DNA of 34,142 nt from a bacterium (GTDB lineage: Bacteria; BMS3Abin14), in assembly GCA_029210545.1 (NCBI GenBank), contig JARGFV010000016.1, forward strand, positions 1-34,142, written 5' to 3'. Under the pieces are notes generated by a model. That model saw only the letters and a list, made by a program, of their open reading frames with translations. It made no database searches and was not told where the DNA came from. Positions 23,783 to 31,885 of the stretch are shown here, piece after piece. The number at the start of each line of letters is the position of its first letter. Position 1 is the stretch's first letter. The position numbers were made by a program, and so were the translations under genes.

Positions 23783-24526
23783 TCACAGCCGCTGTTTAAC
23801 TTTCTCCCAACTGTCTGTGATGAGGAAGCTCTCCCCCATGTCTCCGGCCATGGCCGCGAACAGGTCCACGGGGACTGCGAAGGACAGAACGCCCTTTTTA
23901 ACATAAGGACGGGCGGAAATGTCGAACATTCCGATGACGGCCCTCGGCTCCTCCTTCCCCCGCTCGGCAAGGGGAAAGCTGACGAGGGCGCCGCATCCCG
24001 AGGCCTGGGGTGAGATGACGCAGAACCGGTCGGCCCTGGAAAAACCCACGAGGTGGAACAGGGCCGTGAGGACGTCGGGCGGAGCCAGCCATGCCACCAC
24101 CTCGGGGCACTCATCGGCCTTGAGATTGTCGATCCTCGTCGCCACCAGGTATTTGCCCAAGGCCGCCGGGATCTCATAGTCCACAAAGGAGGCCTCGACC
24201 AGTTGAGAGTTTTTTTTCAGCCGCAGCCCTTCGACCTTGCCGGGGACACCGCACGAGAGGAACGTTCCGAGGTCAGGGCTGGGTTTGACGGGAAAACCGG
24301 AGTACCTCACCCCTCCCTGACACCCGATGGACCCGGCGGTAAAGGCCACCCGCTCCCCTTTCAGGACCAGGTTGAACTGGCCGATCATGCACCCGAACCC
24401 ATCCCGGGACCGCACGTCGCTCTCGTATTTCCCGTCGTCGGAGTAGAAAATGGCAAAGGGCAGATCCGCACCGGGGAAGAAATGAGCCCAGTATTCCAGG
24501 AAACTTTCCCGTATGGCTTCGTTCAT
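23783..24526 (-). CDS. DUF169 domain protein
   Basis: The protein has 247 residues. The pattern fits DUF169: an N-terminal helix, a cysteine-bearing GSIGCQGGVRYSGF segment, FLSCGVPGKVEGLRLKK, and later FCVISPQASGCGALVSFPLA with a second conserved Cys. No biochemical role is established; the conserved cysteines suggest metal or cofactor binding. The ATG at 24526 has AAGGA upstream. The frame is open further upstream, through hairpin-array copy 5, but that part is not protein-like. Confidence 0.85.
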   Translation of the reverse strand: MNEAIRESFLEYWAHFFPGADLPFAIFYSDDGKYESDVRSRDGFGCMIGQFNLVLKGERVAFTAGSIGCQGGVRYSGFPVKPSPDLGTFLSCGVPGKVEGLRLKKNSQLVEASFVDYEIPAALGKYLVATRIDNLKADECPEVVAWLAPPDVLTALFHLVGFSRADRFCVISPQASGCGALVSFPLAERGKEEPRAVIGMFDISARPYVKKGVLSFAVPVDLFAAMAGDMGESFLITDSWEKVKQRL

Positions 24527-24560
24527 CTGACTATCCTTTTTGTCGGGCTTTGATTCAAGA

Positions 24561-24718
24561 TTGATAGAGTCGCAAAAAGTCCAATCCGGGACTTTTCGCT
24601 CCACGGAAAGGGGAAAGCGTGGTTTCCCCTTTCCTCACAGATCAATGACTTACAGTGCAAGTCATTGATCTGGGCGCCCCGCGCGGGGCGCGTTGATGAC
24701 TTTTTGCGAAGTCATCAA
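24561..24718 (+). repeat. Hairpin-array element, copy 5 (complete medium form) with flanking 9-bp direct repeats
   Basis: The ends are TTGAT and ATCAA. Hairpins in order are AAAAGTCC/GGACTTTT (24575-24596), GGAAAGGGGAAA/TTTCCCCTTTCC (24605-24634), AGATCAATGACT/AGTCATTGATCT (24639-24671), the palindrome GCGCCCCGCGCGGGGCGC (24674-24691) and TTGATGACTT/AAGTCATCAA (24693-24718). GATTCAAGA precedes it (24552-24560) and follows it (24719-24727). The right flank continues the same heptad. Confidence 0.9.
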
Positions 24719-24758
24719 GATTCAAGATTCAAAGAGCAGTGCGTAACCAGCACTTTTC

Positions 24759-24844
24759 TGTCATCGCGAACAGATTCCCAGGTGAAGCGATCTCGCGTTT
24801 ACCGGGATTGCGTCGTCACGCCAACGGCGTGACTCGCAATGACA
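24759..24844. repeat. Dispersed short palindromic repeat of a widespread type
   Basis: The ends TGTCATCGCGA (24759-24769) and TCGCAATGACA (24834-24844) are inverted, and an internal hairpin GTCACGCC/GGCGTGAC lies at 24815-24832. It resembles the GCGAAGCAATCTCGC / CGCAATGACA repeats common in environmental bacterial genomes. The remaining bases to 24975 are pyrimidine-rich and hold nothing I can name. Confidence 0.65.
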
Positions 24845-24975
24845 AACACTTTCCCGCCCTCCGCCCCAGGCAGGATGGACGAGTCGCCCTGCACCATGGT
24901 TTTTCTCCTCTTCCCCTCTTCCAAAGCTGAAGGTCATTCAACCTCTCTCCCCCTCCCCCCCCCTCTCAGGGAAGG

Positions 24976-26043
24976 TTACTCTCCGACAAGCCCTATCCTG
25001 ATGATGTCCGCCAGTCGGCGGTAACCATCCTGATTAGGGTGCGCCACATCCATCAAATACTCCGGCGTATTATAACCCCTGAACCTGTCGTTGACATCGA
25101 TAATGGGGATGGCCCTGTCGCTGGCGATTTTCCGGATAGCTTCGTTGAAGGGGGCCGGGTCGACCCGTCCCAGGATGCTCGCGCCTTTCTGAAGGCGGGT
25201 AGTGGTGAGCAGCACCGGTTGTGCACCCTCGGCGAGGATGCCGTCCACCATGGAAGCGAGATTCGAGGCAAAAACCGCCACCGACTCACCGTCCTTCATG
25301 TCGTTGAGGCCAAAGGCAATGAGGACGAGATCCGGATCACGGTCCAGGACGTCCCTTTGCAGCCTGGCGAGGCCGTTGGCCGCCGTGTTGCCGGCGACAC
25401 CGGCGTTGATCACCTCGACGCCTCCGAAACGGGCACCGAGATCGCGGGCCAGCATCTCGGGCCATCCCTCGGGCTGGTTATACCCTTCCACGATGGAGTC
25501 ACCGAAAGCCACCACGGTCTGGTATTGCCCGCCTTCGAACCCCGCTTTTAACTCGCCGCCTTTCCGGTCGCAGCCGGTGGTCAGCAATAGTAAAAGTAAC
25601 GGTAAAAGAGTTGTCAGGCCGAGGTTCAGAACGCGTTTCGGGTTTTGCGTTTCGAGCTTCGGGTTCTGGGTATAATTCTCGATCCTCAATCGCGCTTTTC
25701 CATTGAACCCCGCACTTCCCAGCCCTGCCTGTCCGTCGCGGCTCGTCAGAACGAAGTCGGAAGCCTGCCAAAGGGTGGGCATTGGACTGATGATCCTCTC
25801 CTGGCTCCGGACTGATGTATCCCCAGGCAAAGCGAATTTCAGATCAAGGACAGTCCCCTCGGCCGGCGGTGATGGTGTCTGGATGCAGGCTCCTCCTTCT
25901 GAAAGGTTCTTGACCACACCGGCCAGGTTCTCACCTGCCACTGTAAAAGCGCAGGGAAGGGTGGTGGAGATCCGCGGGAACTTTCTATCGACAAGAGCCA
26001 ATTCATCGTCCCTGGACAAATAAAAGCTTTGGCTCCAGGTCAT
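24976..26043 (-). CDS. PilZ domain in frame with an SGNH hydrolase lipoprotein (fused or read-through frame)
   Basis: One open frame of 355 residues holds two unrelated modules. Residues of about 18-115 are a PilZ c-di-GMP-binding domain with RKFPR (RxxxR) and NLSEGG (NxSxxG) intact. Residues of about 119-138 translate a period-7 DNA array (repeats of QNPK). Then comes a lipoprotein signal (LLPLLLLLLTTGC) and an SGNH/GDSL esterase with GDS in VVAFGDSIVEG, GxND in FGLNDMKD and the catalytic DxxH in DVAHPNQDG. A signal peptide in the middle makes one fused protein unlikely. The hydrolase may start at the TTG at 25689, giving 237 residues, while the PilZ gene appears to have lost its own stop codon. 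Confidence 0.75.
   Translation of the reverse strand: MTWSQSFYLSRDDELALVDRKFPRISTTLPCAFTVAGENLAGVVKNLSEGGACIQTPSPPAEGTVLDLKFALPGDTSVRSQERIISPMPTLWQASDFVLTSRDGQAGLGSAGFNGKARLRIENYTQNPKLETQNPKRVLNLGLTTLLPLLLLLLTTGCDRKGGELKAGFEGGQYQTVVAFGDSIVEGYNQPEGWPEMLARDLGARFGGVEVINAGVAGNTAANGLARLQRDVLDRDPDLVLIAFGLNDMKDGESVAVFASNLASMVDGILAEGAQPVLLTTTRLQKGASILGRVDPAPFNEAIRKIASDRAIPIIDVNDRFRGYNTPEYLMDVAHPNQDGYRRLADIIRIGLVGE
25632..25673. repeat. Period-7 array inside the PilZ/SGNH frame
   Basis: Six heptads lie in phase, including CGCGTTT, CGGGTTT, TGCGTTT and CGGGTTC. The same words reappear at 34021-34048. Because 7 is not a multiple of 3, the translated product is irregular and probably not a real protein segment. 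Confidence 0.85.
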
Positions 26044-26234
26044 GGAGTGATAACCTATTGTAACAGCTCACTGTCGAAAACGAGGGCCATAGTTACCGAC
26101 ACGAATATATGTCTAATTTTGTTATTTACCTCATTTCGTCGTATTTTTCTGAAAATATTTCATACTTTATTGACATCCGGTTGCCGCTGACCGTCTACCC
26201 GCCCGGAATATAAGGGATTACGATTTTGTAATCT

Positions 26235-26250
26235 TGGCATGGAGATTGCT
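26235..26250 (+). promoter_or_regulatory. Sigma-54 (-24/-12) promoter for the receiver-PilZ pair
   Basis: TGGCAT-N5-TTGCT has GG (26236-26237) and GC (26248-26249) separated by exactly 10 nt, as sigma-54 requires. Transcription would start near 26261, with 78 bp of leader before the ATG at 26339. A TGAAA-N3-TTTCA palindrome at 26150-26162 is a candidate activator site. The rest of 26044-26234 shows nothing else I can name. Confidence 0.7.
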
Positions 26251-26338
26251 TGTTTTACTATACAGCGACGCGCACGAGAATAAGTGCCAGAGGATACACC
26301 TTGTCCTGTTCGGTTTTGTGGAGAAGGAGTGAACGAAA

Positions 26339-27043
26339 ATGAAATGGGTCCTGATTGTCGAACCGTCAGAATTCGATTTCAATTACCTCAACCGCGTGAT
26401 CACCAGGCTTGGTTATCGTACCTTCAGGGCCTCAAGCGCGGAGGAAAGCATCCATCTCCTGGGTGAGAGCCTGCCCGATGCCATCATCTGTGGAGACAAA
26501 CTGCCGGACAAGGACCCACTTGACCTTTGCCGGGCCCTCAAGGAAGATCCCATGACCACCCGGACACCCGTGCTCATGGCAAGCTCTAATACCGATTTCA
26601 TTTTCCAGCACAGGGCGCTCAAGGCAGGGTTCGCCGAGATCATCAACCGCCCCATGTCCATACAGGATTTTTTCCTGAAACTGGAGAAATGTCTTTCCGA
26701 CAGGGGCAGGGTGGTGATCCGGGCGCCCATGTCCGTACCGGTCACAGTGGATTATCAGGACCGGAAGTTCCCCTACACAACCCATACTTTCGGAGAGGGC
26801 GGCCTGTTCCTCCCCTCCCCGGATTCCATGTTCCGCAGGACGCTCCTGGGGCTCGAGTTCTGCCTTCCCGGCATCAACAACCTGTTCGATCTGAAAGGCG
26901 AGGTCGTCTACACACTCGAGAAAAGCACCGAAGATTGTCCTCCGGGAATGGGGATCAAGTTCGTTGATATCGCTCAGGCTTTGAAAAAACTCCTCAAGGT
27001 TTACATGCAGAACTACCTTACGAAGGCCGCCGTCCCGTCCTGA
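26339..27043 (+). CDS. Degenerate receiver-PilZ protein, first of a tandem pair
   Basis: The protein has 234 residues. Residues 1-120 have a response-regulator receiver fold without its chemistry: the acidic pocket reads VEPS, the phosphoacceptor position is Gly52 (CGDKLP) and the usual Lys-Pro is Arg104-Pro105. Residues 125-225 resemble PilZ, but the RxxxR motif is incomplete and the NxSxxG loop reads TFGEGG. Both phosphorylation and canonical c-di-GMP binding are therefore doubtful, and it may be a structural or protein-binding regulator. AAGGAGT precedes the ATG. A sigma-54 promoter lies upstream. Confidence 0.85.
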   Translation: MKWVLIVEPSEFDFNYLNRVITRLGYRTFRASSAEESIHLLGESLPDAIICGDKLPDKDPLDLCRALKEDPMTTRTPVLMASSNTDFIFQHRALKAGFAEIINRPMSIQDFFLKLEKCLSDRGRVVIRAPMSVPVTVDYQDRKFPYTTHTFGEGGLFLPSPDSMFRRTLLGLEFCLPGINNLFDLKGEVVYTLEKSTEDCPPGMGIKFVDIAQALKKLLKVYMQNYLTKAAVPS

Positions 27044-27079
27044 TACGGGGAACGGCTGCTGTCGCCAGGGAGAACTGCC

Positions 27080-27784
27080 ATGAAGTGGGTACTGATCATA
27101 GACCCGTCGAAGAACGAAAGGGAATACCTCCAGCGCATCGTCGGGCGCCTTGGCTACAGGCTGTTTGCCGCCGAAAACGGCAGGCAGGGCCTTTACTACG
27201 CCCGGCAGAGCCTCCCCGATGCCGTCATCATCGGCGAGGGAGTCATGGACTATACGCCCACGGAACTTTGCCGGATATTCAAGGAAGACCCGTCCCTGTC
27301 CACAGCTCCCATACTTCACGTCAGCTCAAGCGGTGACCGAACCTGCAGGACTGAAGCTTTCGAAGCCGGGTTTGCAGGCGTCGTGCAAAGGCCACTGTCC
27401 GTCAGGCACTTTTTCCAGGATCTCGAACGGTGCCTTTCCAGCACGAGGAAAGATATCCGTGTGCCTGTCAGCATCCCTGTCCGGATTCTCCGGGGCCTGG
27501 AGCAGTTTTCCCTCTGGTCTTTCAACATCGGGGAAGGAGGCGTTTACCTGAAAACCATGTCCCCGCTTCCCCCGCAAACGGGGTTGGGCGTCCAGTTCAA
27601 ACTTCCGGGGCTGCGAAAGCTGTTCGATTTCAAGGGCAGGGTCATCCATTCGATAAAGAGCGATTCAGAGGAGCTTCCGGCCGGGATGGGGGTAATGTTC
27701 ACAGATATTTCGGAAACGATCCGGACCATCCTCAGCCTTTACATGGAGTACCACCTGACGAGTGCGGAACTGCCGGCAAGGTAG
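27080..27784 (+). CDS. Degenerate receiver-PilZ protein, second of a tandem pair
   Basis: The protein has 234 residues, exactly the length of its upstream neighbour, and aligns with it almost without gaps (MKWVLI, LGYR, SLPDA, RPLS, GEGG and GMG all fall in the same columns). In the receiver half one acidic residue remains (Asp8), the phosphoacceptor column is Gly52 followed by Glu53, and Lys is replaced by Arg104. The PilZ loop reads NIGEGG, one residue from the NxSxxG consensus. A recent-to-intermediate duplication is likely. It lies 36 bp downstream of the first copy with its own AGGGAG SD, so the two are co-transcribed. Confidence 0.85.
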   Translation: MKWVLIIDPSKNEREYLQRIVGRLGYRLFAAENGRQGLYYARQSLPDAVIIGEGVMDYTPTELCRIFKEDPSLSTAPILHVSSSGDRTCRTEAFEAGFAGVVQRPLSVRHFFQDLERCLSSTRKDIRVPVSIPVRILRGLEQFSLWSFNIGEGGVYLKTMSPLPPQTGLGVQFKLPGLRKLFDFKGRVIHSIKSDSEELPAGMGVMFTDISETIRTILSLYMEYHLTSAELPAR

Positions 27785-28250
27785 GTGTAAATCAATTCCA
27801 GGTTCATCCGGGAAATAAGTACCCGCGAATTAGATCAAGCGGTGGTTGTAAGGGATTAAACCTTTTTTTACCACCCGTTCGTCACGATAAGGATGTGACT
27901 CACTGGAGACATCACGCCGCTGGCGTGACAGGCTTCGAACACGGAGGAGATCGGAAGGGGTTAAGCTATTCCCTTCACCTGAGCTGGTCGAGGCTTGACG
28001 AACGGGATTGAAATGTATTTCCAGCCCGTGTCGTAAGCCTCATCCAGCGGATTTCGAAGAAATCTTTCTCCCGCCGGGAGAAAGCCATGAAGGGAAAATG
28101 GTTCTTACCCTGCTTGCATTGGCGGCACCGGCCCGAGCCTGAACCCAGGTTATCCGCCTTTCTCCGCATTTCTCCGTGACTCCGTGGTGAAATCCCGTGC
28201 ATTGGCGGCACACGCCCGGGCCTTACCCTGGTTTATCCGCCTTTCTCCGT
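27785..28250. other. Gene-free stretch with hairpins and repeats
   Basis: No convincing gene is seen. A weak terminator-like fold lies at 27840-27877 (GGTGG ... CCACC with a T run inside the arm). CACGCC/GGCGTG forms a small hairpin at 27912-27926. CTTTCTCCC and GGGAGAAAG (28064-28084) form a 9-bp stem with a 3-nt loop. Two 51-bp direct repeats follow at 28116 and 28199. Confidence 0.6.
28116..28249. repeat. Two imperfect 51-bp direct repeats, 83 bp apart
   Basis: Units at 28116-28166 and 28199-28249 both begin with GCATTGGCGGCAC and end with TCCGCCTTTCTCCG. The intervening 32 bp continue with CTCCGTG-type words. No coding signal is seen. Confidence 0.8.
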
Positions 28251-28712
28251 CTACCCTGAGCTTGTCGAAGGGTGTTCTCTGTAGCTCTGTGGTGAATCAG
28301 CTTTGGGGATCTGGAGTGGCAGCACAACCTCCGAGAACATGAACCCCTGCACCGCAACTGTTACCCCATGGACATCGGCTGCCGGGATGTCGCCAAGGTC
28401 GATGGTGGCCGTTGCGTCCTGAACGAAAAGGACCTTGTACCCCCTCGAATGGGCGTTTCTGGCCGTTGTATCGCAGCACATGAACGACATGAACCCGGCG
28501 ATCCTCGCAAGGTCGCTGTCGAGTCCCTCCACTGTCCCGATCCCTCCACCCAGTGTCCAGGACCTGGCGTGAAGCTCCCCTTCGACTTCGTAAAGGGTGA
28601 ACCCATCCGCGGAAGGGAAAACTGGCGGGAACTGCCCTTTACACGGGAACGTAAAAGTTTGAACGGAAGGACCCGGAACAGTTAACGGGTGCAGATGGTG
28701 CAGGAAGTGCAT
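28251..28712 (-). pseudogene. Decayed isochorismatase-like (cysteine hydrolase) gene
   Basis: The frame of 153 residues has a recognisable C-terminal half of the family: GFMSFMCCDTTARNAHSRGY carries the catalytic-Cys block, followed by KVLFVQDATAT. The N-terminal half lacks the usual catalytic Asp strand and the conserved Lys, and does not resemble a Rossmann core. The C-terminus runs into a common dispersed repeat (CTTCGACAAGCTCAGG on the minus strand), which produces the ending HPSTSSG. I read it as a truncated remnant. A diverged but active protein is less likely. Confidence 0.6.
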
Positions 28713-28736
28713 TACTGCACCGAACCTTTCCAGGTC

Positions 28737-28792
28737 TGCACCCTGCTTCCTGCTGCCCTGCCCTGAGTCCCTTTTCTCTCCCTTCTCCCAGC
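28737..28792. repeat. Period-7 array
   Basis: Eight heptads lie in phase, including TGCACCC, TGCTTCC and TGCTGCC and, later, TCCCTTC and TCCCAGC. The array lies between the isochorismatase-like remnant and the end of the sigma-54 activator gene. Confidence 0.8.
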
Positions 28793-28818
28793 ATACCCCG
28801 TCTCCCGGGCGCTGACTT

Positions 28819-30393
28819 TTACGGCAAAGGAGTCATGTCCACCTGGCGGTACTCTTTCCAGTCAATGCCAAGCTTTCGCATCCTGGCGCGCAGGGTGTGC
28901 GGGTTGATCTTCAGAAGTCCCGCGGCGCCTTGAGGACCGTCAATACGGCCGTTTGTCGCCCTCAATGCCGCCTCGATATGTCCTGCGATGACAGTATCGA
29001 GTGACGGAAAAACCTGGGGAGAGCCGGACAAAGCTGCCTCGTGGGGATGGTCTCTTTCCGGAAGGCCGGCCGCCGGGCCTGAGAATCCAAGAGCCCTGCC
29101 TATTTCCAGGCCCTTGCCGTTCCCCAGAAGAACGGCCCGATCGATCACGCTGGCCAATTCACGGACATTACCCGGCCAGCTGTAGGAAACGAGCTGATTC
29201 ACCTCTTCCCGTGTAGGTGTCAGCGCCGGCAATCCAAAACGCCTTGCCGCACGCAAAGAAAAGTGTATCGCAAGCGCTTCCATATCCTCAGGCCGCTCGC
29301 GGAGAGCCGGCAGAAAAATGGGAAATACAGCGATCCTGTAAAGCAGATCACTGCGGAACTGTCCCTTTGCTGCCATGTCCTGCAGATCACGATGGGTGGC
29401 AGCCACAACGCGAACGTCGACTTTGAGCTGACGGTTCCCCCCGACCCTCTCGAAGGTTCCATCCTGGAGAACCCGAAGAAGGCGTACCTGTGCGCCCGGC
29501 GGCAATTCACCAACCTCGTCCAGTAACAGCGTTCCTCCATCGGCCCGCTCGAACCATCCCTTCCTGATCCCGACAGCCCCTGTGAAGCTACCCCTCTCAT
29601 GTCCGAAAAGTTCTGAATCAATAAGCTCAGGGGGAATGGCGCCGCAGTTCACGCGGATAAACGGGCCTGATACTCTCCCGGAACGGGAGTGAACAGCACG
29701 GGCCACCACCTCTTTTCCCGACCCCGTTTCACCAACGATCAGAACGGGGACATCCGAAGGGCTTACCACCTCAACGAGGGACATCGTCTGGCGCAGGCCG
29801 GACTCTGCCCCCACGATATCCTGGCCGATCTCACGGCGGCCCAGTTTCATCAACAGCGAGTGATGCTCCGCCATGACCGTTTCATGCTCGGTCCTCATTT
29901 CGCGGAACCTGCCCGCCTTGTCGAGGGCCAGGCTGAACGGTTCCAGCAGCGCCCGCGCGACCTCCCTGTGTCGCGGGCTCAGCGATTTTGACTTCCGGCT
30001 CAAAAGGAGCAGCAGGCCCAGGGTTCCATTGGTACAGCTCAACGGTCCTGCCACCAGTTCCCCTTCCATCCCTCCGGGCAGGAACAGCTCACGCTCCCGG
30101 ATATCATCCCCGGTAAAATGGGCGATCTCGCCTTTCCGACACCAGGCGAGCAGCCGCTCGAGATCAGTGGAGTCAATATTACGTGTCCGGGCCGGCGGTG
30201 GAACGTTACCGGCCACGCCCGTTCCCACGGTTTCAATGCGTGACTGCTGAAGGTTGATACGCTGAACCAGCAGAAGCTCAAGGGGCAGATGCTCTCGTAT
30301 CAGCAGCGCTATCCGCTCTGTGGCCCCCTGGATATCGCTGTCCTGGAACAGTTCCCGCCAGATACCCATAAGTAGTGTTGGTATTCGTTCCAT
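28819..30393 (-). CDS. Sigma-54-dependent transcriptional activator with GAF sensor
   Basis: The protein has 524 residues. A GAF-like sensor domain occupies about 15-165, the AAA+ domain about 190-425 and a Fis-type helix-turn-helix about 465-512. Walker A is GETGSGKE (221-228), Walker B TLLLDE (288-293), and the sigma-54 contact loop is GSFTGA (268-273) instead of the common GAFTGA. The layout resembles NorR/FhlA-type activators that sense small molecules directly. The ATG at 30393 has GGAAAGG upstream. It is divergent from a TauE/SafE permease gene whose leader has a sigma-54 promoter and an inverted-repeat candidate site, so that gene is its likely target. Confidence 0.93.
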   Translation of the reverse strand: MERIPTLLMGIWRELFQDSDIQGATERIALLIREHLPLELLLVQRINLQQSRIETVGTGVAGNVPPPARTRNIDSTDLERLLAWCRKGEIAHFTGDDIRERELFLPGGMEGELVAGPLSCTNGTLGLLLLLSRKSKSLSPRHREVARALLEPFSLALDKAGRFREMRTEHETVMAEHHSLLMKLGRREIGQDIVGAESGLRQTMSLVEVVSPSDVPVLIVGETGSGKEVVARAVHSRSGRVSGPFIRVNCGAIPPELIDSELFGHERGSFTGAVGIRKGWFERADGGTLLLDEVGELPPGAQVRLLRVLQDGTFERVGGNRQLKVDVRVVAATHRDLQDMAAKGQFRSDLLYRIAVFPIFLPALRERPEDMEALAIHFSLRAARRFGLPALTPTREEVNQLVSYSWPGNVRELASVIDRAVLLGNGKGLEIGRALGFSGPAAGLPERDHPHEAALSGSPQVFPSLDTVIAGHIEAALRATNGRIDGPQGAAGLLKINPHTLRARMRKLGIDWKEYRQVDMTPLP

Positions 30394-30435
30394 GTCACCC
30401 TTTCCCCATCGTAAAGCACATATTTATCGCATATA

Positions 30436-30458
30436 TGAAATATTTCTATCATATTTCA
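30436..30458. promoter_or_regulatory. Candidate activator site (UAS) of the divergent sigma-54 regulator
   Basis: TGAAATAT (36 to 43) and ATATTTCA (51 to 58) form a perfect 8-bp inverted repeat with a 7-nt spacer. It lies about 75 bp upstream of the -24 box of the permease promoter and 43 bp upstream of the regulator start codon, so it could serve both activation and autoregulation. Confidence 0.5.
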
Positions 30459-30532
30459 CGTGTCAATGGCAAGCAACTCCCAAACAGTACTTTTTCCCCA
30501 TAAAATTCAACAGGTTATGGAGTTGAGCATAG

Positions 30533-30548
30533 CGGCACAATTGTTGCT
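30533..30548 (+). promoter_or_regulatory. Sigma-54 (-24/-12) promoter for the TauE/SafE gene
   Basis: CGGCAC-N5-TTGCT has GG (30534-30535) and GC (30546-30547) exactly 10 nt apart. The start would be near 30559, giving a leader of about 70 nt before the ATG at 30632. Confidence 0.75.
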
Positions 30549-30631
30549 TTGTCTGTTGTCAATCCATCCGTTGGAATATTAACCGCGCAACCGGTCCTGG
30601 AAAAGGCCACCAGCAAGCTGGGGGACAAACA

Positions 30632-31717
30632 ATGGAATTGCAATCAAAAGTCAGGACCGTACCGTGCGAGATCGCTTCGGCGGAAGCTGTGACCACCCTC
30701 GGTTGGGAGGTGGCCAGGCAGCTGGAACGTGATAAACCCACCGTCCTGGAGCGGCTCAAACCTGACAGGAGAATGGTCCGGGCCGCTCTCGTCGGGATGA
30801 TTTCCTTCTTCACGGTTTTCCTGGTCGGGTGCTGGCTGGCAGGCAATCCCTTCAGCGCCACCCAACGTGTCGCCTCCGAATTCATCATGGCCAGGGGATG
30901 GGCCGGCACCGACGCCTGGAGCATATTGTGGGGGGTGGTGGGGATCGCCATAATATTGGAGTTCCTGGATGCTGCCGCGGGGATGGGATATGGTACCGCC
31001 ATCACGCCCCTGCTCATGCTGCTTGGTTTTGACCCCATTCAGATCGTACCGGCCGTGATGATCCAGCAGGCGGTCGCCGGGCTGACAGGAGCTTTTCTTC
31101 ATAATGAGTTCGGAAATGTGGAGTGGAAGTTCAAGCCGATGTCGGAGACGGTGAAACTCTGGCTGATCATTTCCCTCATCGGATGCCTGGCCGTGGTCTT
31201 TTCCATTACGGCTGTCTACGGGATACTGAAGATGGCCAAAGTCTGGATCAAGGTCTATGTCGCGATCCTGCTTGTTGTCATGGGCGTCTCTTCGCTGATT
31301 GTCGCGAGAAAGGATCGGGCCTACAAACCCGGAAAGATGTTCTTTTTCGGTGCCATGGCCGGGTTCAACAAGGGTGTCGGAGGGGGCGGATACGGCCCGG
31401 TGGTGACGGTTGGGGGGATCCTTTCCGGTGTGCCGGTGAAAAGCATGCTGGCTGTCACGGCAATTTCGGAAGGAACAGTATGTGTTTGTTCCATCGTCGT
31501 CTGGCTGGTAATGTTGCGCATGGGTACCGTCATCGATTTCATCCTGCTCCCATCCATGCTTCTGGGCAGCATGGTGGCCGCTGTTGCCGCCCCCTACGCT
31601 ACCCGGATCTTCCCGGAAAAGGCGTGGAGGACGCTGGTACCCCTTTATTGCTGCATACTGGCGGTATGGTGCTTCTGGAAGGCGGTCCCGGAGGCAATGA
31701 CACGGCTGTTTTATTGA
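30632..31717 (+). CDS. TauE/SafE family membrane permease
   Basis: The protein has 361 residues. A soluble N-terminal segment of about 50 residues precedes eight or nine membrane helices. The paired family signatures are seen as FLDAAAGMGYGTAITPLLML and, in the second half, FNKGVGGGGYGPVVTVGGIL, reflecting internal duplication. Members export sulfite, sulfoacetate or similar organosulfur anions. The substrate here is unknown, but the neighbouring sulfate/molybdate-type transporter supports an oxyanion role. The N-terminal extension is longer than usual. GGGGGAC lies before the ATG. The gene is probably driven by the sigma-54 promoter at 30533. Confidence 0.9.
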   Translation: MELQSKVRTVPCEIASAEAVTTLGWEVARQLERDKPTVLERLKPDRRMVRAALVGMISFFTVFLVGCWLAGNPFSATQRVASEFIMARGWAGTDAWSILWGVVGIAIILEFLDAAAGMGYGTAITPLLMLLGFDPIQIVPAVMIQQAVAGLTGAFLHNEFGNVEWKFKPMSETVKLWLIISLIGCLAVVFSITAVYGILKMAKVWIKVYVAILLVVMGVSSLIVARKDRAYKPGKMFFFGAMAGFNKGVGGGGYGPVVTVGGILSGVPVKSMLAVTAISEGTVCVCSIVVWLVMLRMGTVIDFILLPSMLLGSMVAAVAAPYATRIFPEKAWRTLVPLYCCILAVWCFWKAVPEAMTRLFY

Positions 31718-31771
31718 TCCCCCGGAGCAGCGGGGTCGGGGTGGGTCTAGAATAGTCTATTTCCTAATTCT

Positions 31772-31851
31772 CCCTCTCCCCATCGTGGGAGAGGGTCGGG
31801 GTGAGGGGGCAAGTTCACCCCCACCTCGGTCCTCCCCCCTCAAGGGGGAGG
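31772..31851. repeat. Two adjacent pyrimidine/purine hairpins of a common dispersed type
   Basis: CCCTCTCCC (31772-31780) pairs with GGGAGAGGG (31787-31795), and CCTCCCCC (31831-31838) pairs with GGGGGAGG (31844-31851). The surrounding GGTCGGGGTGAGG words are typical of repeats found in many bacterial genomes. They lie between the two transporter genes. Confidence 0.7.
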
Positions 31852-31885
31852 AAGGGTGAGGTGAAAAACGATTATTTTAGCCCCG

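Noticed and set aside
26169-26212. Sigma-70 promoter (TTGACA with TATAAG) before the receiver-PilZ pair
   Set aside because: The two boxes are about 32 bp apart, far more than the usual 17. The -24/-12 match downstream is better.
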